NCBI GenBank assembly: GCA_024516035.1
Contig: CM044955.1
Coordinates: 47,134,969-47,198,968 of the forward strand
From: Bactericera cockerelli
Taxonomy: Eukaryota; Arthropoda; Insecta; Hemiptera; Triozidae
Direction of reading: 5' to 3'
Length of the DNA stretch: 64,000 bases
Shown: positions 63,599 to 64,000 of the stretch, piece by piece
Numbering within the stretch: the first letter of the stretch is position 1
Layout: every line of letters begins with the position of its first letter
The notes under the pieces: generated by a model
Told to the model about the DNA's origin: nothing
Database searches by the model: none
What the model saw: the letters and a program-made list of their open reading frames with translations, nothing else
Made by a program: the position numbers and the translations under genes

Positions 63599-64000
63599 TG
63601 CACAAAATATTAATTTAAACTACATTCACATGTATGTGAGTCAGATTTTAAATACATAAATGTGTATTGTGTTGTACATAAAAAAAAACAGGGAGTGTTA
63701 TTCTGTAGGCACAACACAATTTTAATATTGATAGAAATACTTCTCATTTGTTCGTGGATAAAGAAATTAATGACGCATAGTTTTGAGGCCATATTATGCC
63801 CCGATGCATTGAGGTCAAGGAGGCTAAATTTGTAAAATAATATTACTCAATAATACGACTAAATTGCATTTATAGATTACATTACTAAAAGTCAAGTCAG
63901 ACGCTAAACGATCAAAATTATCTTCATTTATCGACTTTGACTTTTGATAAAATCTTTGAGAAAAGGTATGTTTCTAATCGTCGCGCGTCGTTGAACCACT

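Overview
This is a eukaryotic, AT-rich, repeat-dense window, most likely from an arthropod and probably an insect. It carries a B-type lamin and a Klp10A/KIF2-type kinesin-13. A hemipteran host is only a guess. Coding sequence is split into short exons with GT-AG introns, and roughly nine tenths of the window is intron, intergenic DNA and mobile-element debris. All recognised genes lie on the minus strand, so each reads from high to low coordinates.

Layout. (1) 18-19035: lamin, 5' two thirds. Four coding exons give 296 codons (head, coil 1A, coil 1B, start of coil 2), and the gene runs off the left edge. Its first intron is about 15 kb. (2) 20988-23142: a three-exon gene of unrecognised family, broken by three small frameshifts. 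(3) 27028-56201: a complete kinesin-13 gene of 15 coding exons. The exon lengths sum to 2568 nt, exactly 855 codons plus stop, with every splice phase matching. It holds the kinesin-13 neck, KVD finger, P-loop, switch I, switch II and KEC motif, plus an unusual N-terminus built from an SP-rich coding repeat. (4) 56202-64000: upstream and intergenic sequence with repeats only.

Mobile elements. I see about ten short interspersed repeat families. At least six have tRNA-like heads and one has a 5S-rRNA-like head. Other elements are an internally deleted CR1-like LINE with a PHD-finger ORF1, many 5'-truncated LINE tails, a piggyBac-like MITE (TTAA duplication), a hAT-like MITE (8-bp duplication), a TA-duplicating MITE and several long palindromic elements. 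A short insertion in a kinesin intron carries a complete type I hammerhead ribozyme fold on the minus strand.

The most unusual pattern is at exon borders. In both the lamin and the kinesin genes, minisatellite arrays sit directly against exon edges. In three cases the repeat unit contains the last 27-45 nt of the neighbouring exon together with its 5' splice site, so the intron downstream carries many copies of a donor site: 23 extra copies after kinesin exon 11, 5 after lamin exon 3, 4 after kinesin exon 14. Other arrays start at an acceptor (kinesin exons 13 and 14, lamin exon 4) or six bases inside an intron (lamin exon 2). This is read directly from sequence; its mechanism and any effect on splicing are open.
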